From NCBI GenBank assembly GCA_013697585.1, contig JACCWP010000004.1, positions 1 through 48,051 on the forward strand: 48,051 nt of DNA, given 5' to 3'. Below are positions 44,099 to 48,051 of the stretch, one piece after another; position 1 is the stretch's first letter, and every line of letters begins with the position of its first letter. The notes under the pieces were generated by a model, which searched no databases, was not told the origin of the DNA, and saw only the letters and a program-made list of their open reading frames with translations. This DNA comes from Nocardioidaceae bacterium (GTDB lineage: Bacteria > Actinomycetota > Actinomycetes > Propionibacteriales > Nocardioidaceae). The translations under genes and the position numbers were made by a program.

Positions 44099-44534
44099 GG
44101 CGTTGGGACTGACCGCCGGCGCGGTCCCAGCCAGGGTGGACGCCACCGTCAGGCCGGCCTGCTCGAGGTGGTCGCCGAAGCCGTCGACCGCGGCTGGTCG
44201 ACCAGGCGGGCCTGCGCACTGCTCGGTCGGATCCGGACCGGGCCGCCGGTTGCGCACCCGCCGCCTTCGCGGCAACCCTGACCGGCTGTGCGACGCAAGC
44301 CCGGGAAGCCGGCCGGTGCACGGGCTGCTCGCCGCCGAGCTCGACGTCGAGTTGGCCCGGGTCCGCACCGAGTACCACGCCGTGCGGCTGCACGCCGGGA
44401 TCGGCGTCGTCACCCCCGACGACGAGCATCACGGCCGCGGTGACGCGTTGCGCCAGGCCCGCCGCGACGCCATGACCCGGGCACGGGCGGCCCGGATCGC
44501 CTACCGTCGAACCACGAGCAAGGATCCATCATGA
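44099..44534 (+). pseudogene. Internally deleted, frameshifted IS3-like transposase remnant
   Basis: N-terminal HTH fragment RQAGLLEVVAEAVDRGWSTRRACALLG in one frame, then RPVHGLLAAELD...RVRTEYHAVRLHAGIGVVTPDDEHHGRGDALRQARRDAMTRARAARIAYRRTT (transposase C-terminus) in another. The DDE core is missing. Confidence 0.75.
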
Positions 44535-44605
44535 TCGCGCGCCGATCCTGGTCGAGCATTTCCGCCGCCACACACCGGAGTCATACACACCTCAGGAGGT
44601 CACGT

Positions 44606-45151
44606 ATGGCCGCCTGGGTGGCCGAGCGGCCCGGGGCACACGGCGTCGGCTGCAAGGGGTGCTGCCGCGACCCCGACGGCGTTGAGCGCTCGACCGGCAT
44701 CTTCAGGTCGAGGCGCCAGGCACCGATTGCCGTGGCGTCCTACGTCTCCAACCTCGACAGGCACTTCCTCTCGTTCTTCGCCAGCCGTCCAATGGCCGAG
44801 ATCACCCCGTCGCTGGTGCAGGATTGGGTCACTGCGGCCGCCGCCGGTGGGCTCTCCCCGAGTCCGCTCGTCAAGTACCAGGCGATGTTGCACTCGATCC
44901 TCGAGCGGGCAGTCCGAGACCGGCTCGTCGGCTTCGCAGTCCGGATGCATCAACTCCGCCACGCGCACGCCTCGTGGCTGCTCGCGGGAGGCTCAGACCT
45001 CAAAAGCGTGATGGAGCAGATGAGGCACGCCCAGATTCAGGCCACGCAGAAATACCCGCACGCACTCCCCGAAGCCGACCACAAGAACATCGACGCGCTT
45101 GATCACATCACGACTCAGCGCTTGTGCAACGAGGGGAAGATTGCGCTTTGA
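44606..45151 (+). pseudogene. Internally deleted tyrosine integrase (open frame retained)
   Basis: AGGAGGT then MAAWVAERPGAHG...RDPDGVERSTGIFRSRRQAPIA | VASYVSNLDRHFLSFFASRPMAEITPSLVQDWV...LHSILERAVRDRLVG | FAVRMHQLRHAHASWLLAGGSDLKSVMEQMRHAQIQATQKYPHAL. The first half of the catalytic domain is absent. Confidence 0.8.
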
Positions 45152-46191
45152 CCTCTGTATTCATCTTCATCTCCGGCGCGACGCTCCTGATATACAGCGC
45201 TGAGAAGTTGATCGGCTATCTCGTCGGGGCCGCGAGCGGCCTCAAAGTCTCCCTGTTCCTGCTCGCCATCATCTTCACGGGCATCGAGTTCGACGACATC
45301 TTCCTGGGAGTCGCGTTGAACCTCGAGGACCTCAGCGGCGTCGCACTGGGCACCGTCTTCGGCACGGCGATCTCGCTGACCGGGGTCGTGCTCGCGGTCG
45401 CCGCGATCCTCACGCCGGTGAGGGTGCACATCCCGCGCGACTACATCGCCCTCCTGGCCGCCGCACCACTGGTGATGATCGTGTTCACGTTGACGGCCCC
45501 GCTCACCATCGTTGACGGCGTCGTGCTCGTCGCCCTGTTCGTGCTGTTCATCGCCTACATCGCCGTCCGGGAGTCCCGCAGGGAGATACCGGTCTTTCGC
45601 AACGCCGAGGTCTACGCGGGGATGGTCGAGCCGGACCGCGGACGAGACGAGCTCACGGACGAGGTGCCGAGGAAGTCCTTCGCCGACGAGATGCCGTTCG
45701 CCGAGGCGCGCCGGCTTCCCGGCTGGGCCGGACTGGCGTTGGCGGTGCTTGCACTCACCGGCCTCATCATCGGTGCCGCGACCACGGGCATCGGAGTCGA
45801 GGGAATCCTGGAGGCCTACGGGATCGAGGGCACACTGTTCGGTGCCACGATCGTCACCGCCGTACTGACCATCGAGGACATCTTCCTGACCGTGGAACCC
45901 ATCCGGAGGGGTGCGCCGGAGATCGGGATCGGCAACGTCATCGGGAGCGTCGTCTTCTCGGTCACGGGGAAGCTCGGCACCATCATCCTGGCGGGCGGCG
46001 CGATCGTGGTCGGCCCGGACGTGCTCACGTGGCATCTGATCGCGCTCATCGTGGTGACCGGCCTCGCGGTGTACTTCCTCTACACGGGCCGATTGCAGCG
46101 GTGGCATGGCTGTGTGCTGCTCGCGCTGTACGTCGCCTACTGGGTCCTGAGCTTCGTCGCGTTCGGGGGAGCCCCGATCGAGATGGACTGA
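45148..46191 (+). CDS. Sodium/calcium (cation) exchanger family membrane protein
   Basis: TTG start; MTSVFIFISGATLLIYSAEKLIGYLVGAASGLKVSLFLLAIIFTGIEFDDIFLGVALNLEDLSGVALGTVFGTAISL... and a second copy ...IEDIFLTVEPIRRGAPEIGIGNVIGSVVFS; CaCA-like inverted repeat. Confidence 0.85.
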   Translation: MTSVFIFISGATLLIYSAEKLIGYLVGAASGLKVSLFLLAIIFTGIEFDDIFLGVALNLEDLSGVALGTVFGTAISLTGVVLAVAAILTPVRVHIPRDYIALLAAAPLVMIVFTLTAPLTIVDGVVLVALFVLFIAYIAVRESRREIPVFRNAEVYAGMVEPDRGRDELTDEVPRKSFADEMPFAEARRLPGWAGLALAVLALTGLIIGAATTGIGVEGILEAYGIEGTLFGATIVTAVLTIEDIFLTVEPIRRGAPEIGIGNVIGSVVFSVTGKLGTIILAGGAIVVGPDVLTWHLIALIVVTGLAVYFLYTGRLQRWHGCVLLALYVAYWVLSFVAFGGAPIEMD

Positions 46192-46192
46192 C

Positions 46193-47275
46193 TCAGCCGC
46201 GGTGTGGACGCGGGACGAGAGCCTCCTCGTCCCGTCTCGTCCCCGCGTTGGCCGCCTCCACCACCTCGGCCACGATCGCGTGGTCGGGCGAGAGATGGCA
46301 GACCGGATCGGTACGGGCGGCGTCGCCGGTGAGCTGGAACGCCTGGCAGCGGCACCCGCCGAAGTCGAGTTCGCGGCGGTCACAGGTCCGGCAGGGGTCC
46401 TTCATCCAGCTGGTGCCGCGGAAAGCGGTGAACATCGGGGAGCCGTCCCAGATCCGTTCCAGGGAGTCCTCCCGCACGCTCGCGCGGGGCAGCGGCAGGG
46501 TCTGCGCGGCCGGGCAGGGCAGCGCGTCGCCGTTGGGGGCCACGGTTAGCTGGCGTGCGGCCCACCCGCCCATGCAGGGCTTGGGGTACTCACTGTAGTA
46601 GTCGGGCAGGACGTGTACGACCTCCATTCGGCCCGCCAAGTGCTCGCGCGCGGCGCGGACGATCTCCTCGGCCACCGCGAGCTGTTCCCGACTCGGCAGC
46701 AGCGCCGTGCGGTTGCGCCACGCCCAGCCGTAGTACTGGGTGTTGGCCAGCTCGATCCGGTCGGCGTCAAGCTCCTCGACCAGGGCGATGATCTCGGCGA
46801 CTCGGTCGATGTTCTGCCGGTGCAACACGACGTTGATCGTCAGCGGCCAGCCCAGGTCCTTCACCACGGCTGCCGCCTCGAGCTTGCGCTCGAACGACGG
46901 GATGCCGGCGATCCGGTCGGAGGTGACGGGCTCGTCGGCCTGCACGCTGATCTGCACGTGGTCGAGCCCGGCCTCCTTCAGCCCCTCCGCGCGGCTGCGC
47001 GAGAGCCCGATCGCACTCGTCACCAGGTTCGTGTACATGCCCAGCTCGGCGGCCGTGCGCACCAGGTCGACCAGGTCCCGGCGCAGCATCGGCTCGCCGC
47101 CGGAGAGGTGGCACTGCAGCACACCCATCTGCGCGGCCTCGGTGAACACGCGCTGCCACTCGGCGGTGCTCATCTCGTCGTTGTAGGCGGCGAGCTCGAG
47201 CGGGTTGGAGCAGTAGGCACACGCCAGCGGGCACCGGTAGGTGAGCTCGGCCAGCAGCCCGAAGGGCCTGTTCAT
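46193..47275 (-). CDS. pqqE: PqqA peptide cyclase, radical SAM/SPASM protein PqqE
   Basis: LLAELTYRCPLACAYCSNPLEL (CxxxCxxC), HLSGGEPMLRRDL, SPASM Cys cluster CMGGW...DPCRTCDRRELDFGGCRCQAFQLTGDAARTDPVC. Alternative start 47293. Confidence 0.95.
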   Translation of the reverse strand: MNRPFGLLAELTYRCPLACAYCSNPLELAAYNDEMSTAEWQRVFTEAAQMGVLQCHLSGGEPMLRRDLVDLVRTAAELGMYTNLVTSAIGLSRSRAEGLKEAGLDHVQISVQADEPVTSDRIAGIPSFERKLEAAAVVKDLGWPLTINVVLHRQNIDRVAEIIALVEELDADRIELANTQYYGWAWRNRTALLPSREQLAVAEEIVRAAREHLAGRMEVVHVLPDYYSEYPKPCMGGWAARQLTVAPNGDALPCPAAQTLPLPRASVREDSLERIWDGSPMFTAFRGTSWMKDPCRTCDRRELDFGGCRCQAFQLTGDAARTDPVCHLSPDHAIVAEVVEAANAGTRRDEEALVPRPHRG

Positions 47276-47282
47276 CCTGGCA

Positions 47283-47630
47283 TCACGGTCCATCGTCGAT
47301 CTCCACACACCGATTGGCGACGAGCCGGGCCAGAAAGGTCGCCACCTCGTCGTCGACCACGCGGTCGTACCGCCCCTGCAGCTCCGCGGCGACGTCGGAC
47401 ACGGTCCGCTGCCCGTCGCAGAGCCCGAGGATGTCTGCGCCGGTCGGGTTGAGCACGATCACCGACTCCGGCCCCAACAGCACGTACCGCTCCCGGGTCC
47501 GGTCGAACCGCATCCGTACGTGACGCGACAACGCCGGGTGGCCCGACGGCGGGACGGCCGGTGGCGTCGGCCGGGGGGTCGCCGCGGGGTCGGCGGCCGC
47601 GCCGTCATTCGGCACGGGGCTAATCTCCAT
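47283..47630 (-). CDS. pqqD: PQQ biosynthesis peptide chaperone PqqD
   Basis: RMRFDRTRERYVLLGPESVIVLNPTGADILGLCDGQRTVSDVAAELQGRYD...VATFLARLVANRCVEI. Confidence 0.92.
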   Translation of the reverse strand: MEISPVPNDGAAADPAATPRPTPPAVPPSGHPALSRHVRMRFDRTRERYVLLGPESVIVLNPTGADILGLCDGQRTVSDVAAELQGRYDRVVDDEVATFLARLVANRCVEIDDGP

Positions 47631-48051
47631 GGGCCTTGTCGATCGCATCCATCATCGACCAGAGGACGTCGCACTTGAACGACAGCGCGGCCACCGCGGC
47701 GTCGCGGTCCAGCGGGGTCCGGCAGTACTGCGTCACCACCTCGAGGGCGTGCTCGGAGTCGCGGGGCGCCTGCTCCAGGCGGGCCCGGAAGTAGGCCAGC
47801 CCGTCCGGGGCGATCCAGGTGTAGTGCTGCTCGAACGCGGCGAGCCGCTCGGCCATCAGATCCGGGGCGAACAGCTCGGTCAGCGACGACGCGACCGCCT
47901 CCACCCAGGGCCGGGTCCGGGCGAAGGTGACGTAGGCGTCCACGGCGAAGCGCACCCCGGGGACGAGATGGCGGTGGTCGGAGATCTCCTCGCGGGTCAG
48001 ACCGCAGGCCTCGCCCAGGCGCAGCCACGCCTCGATGCCGCCCTGGCCGGG
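47620..48051 (-). CDS. pqqC: Pyrroloquinoline-quinone synthase PqqC (partial, N-terminus beyond right edge)
   Basis: PGQGGIEAWLRLGEACGLTREEISDHRHLVPGVRFAVDAYVTFARTRPWVEAVASSLTELFAPDLM...HYTWIAPDGLAYFRARLEQAPRDSEHALEVVTQYC...KCDVLWSMMDAIDKAHGD. Confidence 0.93.
   Translation of the reverse strand, partial: PGQGGIEAWLRLGEACGLTREEISDHRHLVPGVRFAVDAYVTFARTRPWVEAVASSLTELFAPDLMAERLAAFEQHYTWIAPDGLAYFRARLEQAPRDSEHALEVVTQYCRTPLDRDAAVAALSFKCDVLWSMMDAIDKAHGD

Noticed and set aside
45115-46383. 422-aa minus-strand ORF
   Set aside because: Shadow of the cation exchanger and the pqqE end; polar low-complexity sequence with no domain.

Overview
High-GC actinobacterial chromosome segment. It looks Nocardioidaceae/Propionibacteriales-like, but that is inferred from gene content only. 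(1) Left edge, 1 to ~4785: right end of an integrative, probably conjugative element. It carries a MobF/TrwC relaxase-helicase running off the left edge (missed by the ORF track), a translationally coupled MNT nucleotidyltransferase / HEPN pair, an Xis-like HTH protein and a tyrosine integrase. It ends at a partial tRNA-Arg(CCG) 3' fragment, the likely attR. (2) 4845-9620: an Asp23/AmaP/DUF2273-type envelope-stress cluster with a J-domain-like protein. It is divergent from an ECF sigma factor whose coupled partner is another Asp23-like protein, and the divergent promoter region is packed with palindromes. (3) ~9.6-42.8 kb: mostly core genes, including an LCP protein, kgd, DUF6104, a SigB/SigF-type sigma with its anti-sigma, WhiB1, an MctP-type symporter, an RTX-repeat secreted protein, tiny bL37 (24 aa, missed by the ORF track), RsrA/SigR, a SRAP peptidase, an archaeal-type AspRS, aroA, rsgA, hisN, a degenerate GGDEF protein, PhyH and chrA. 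(4) 43.0-45.15 kb: a degraded mobile island with an Ala-rich orphan ORF, an internally deleted IS3-like transposase and an internally deleted but still open integrase. (5) Right edge: a Ca2+/cation exchanger and a PQQ biosynthesis operon (pqqC-pqqD-pqqE, minus strand, pqqC truncated by the window). The most novel non-coding signals are a 22-bp repeat family at two loci, CRP-like sites (whiB1 and the Asp23/ECF divergent region), and a SigR-type promoter upstream of sigR. No CRISPR, rRNA or complete tRNA was found.
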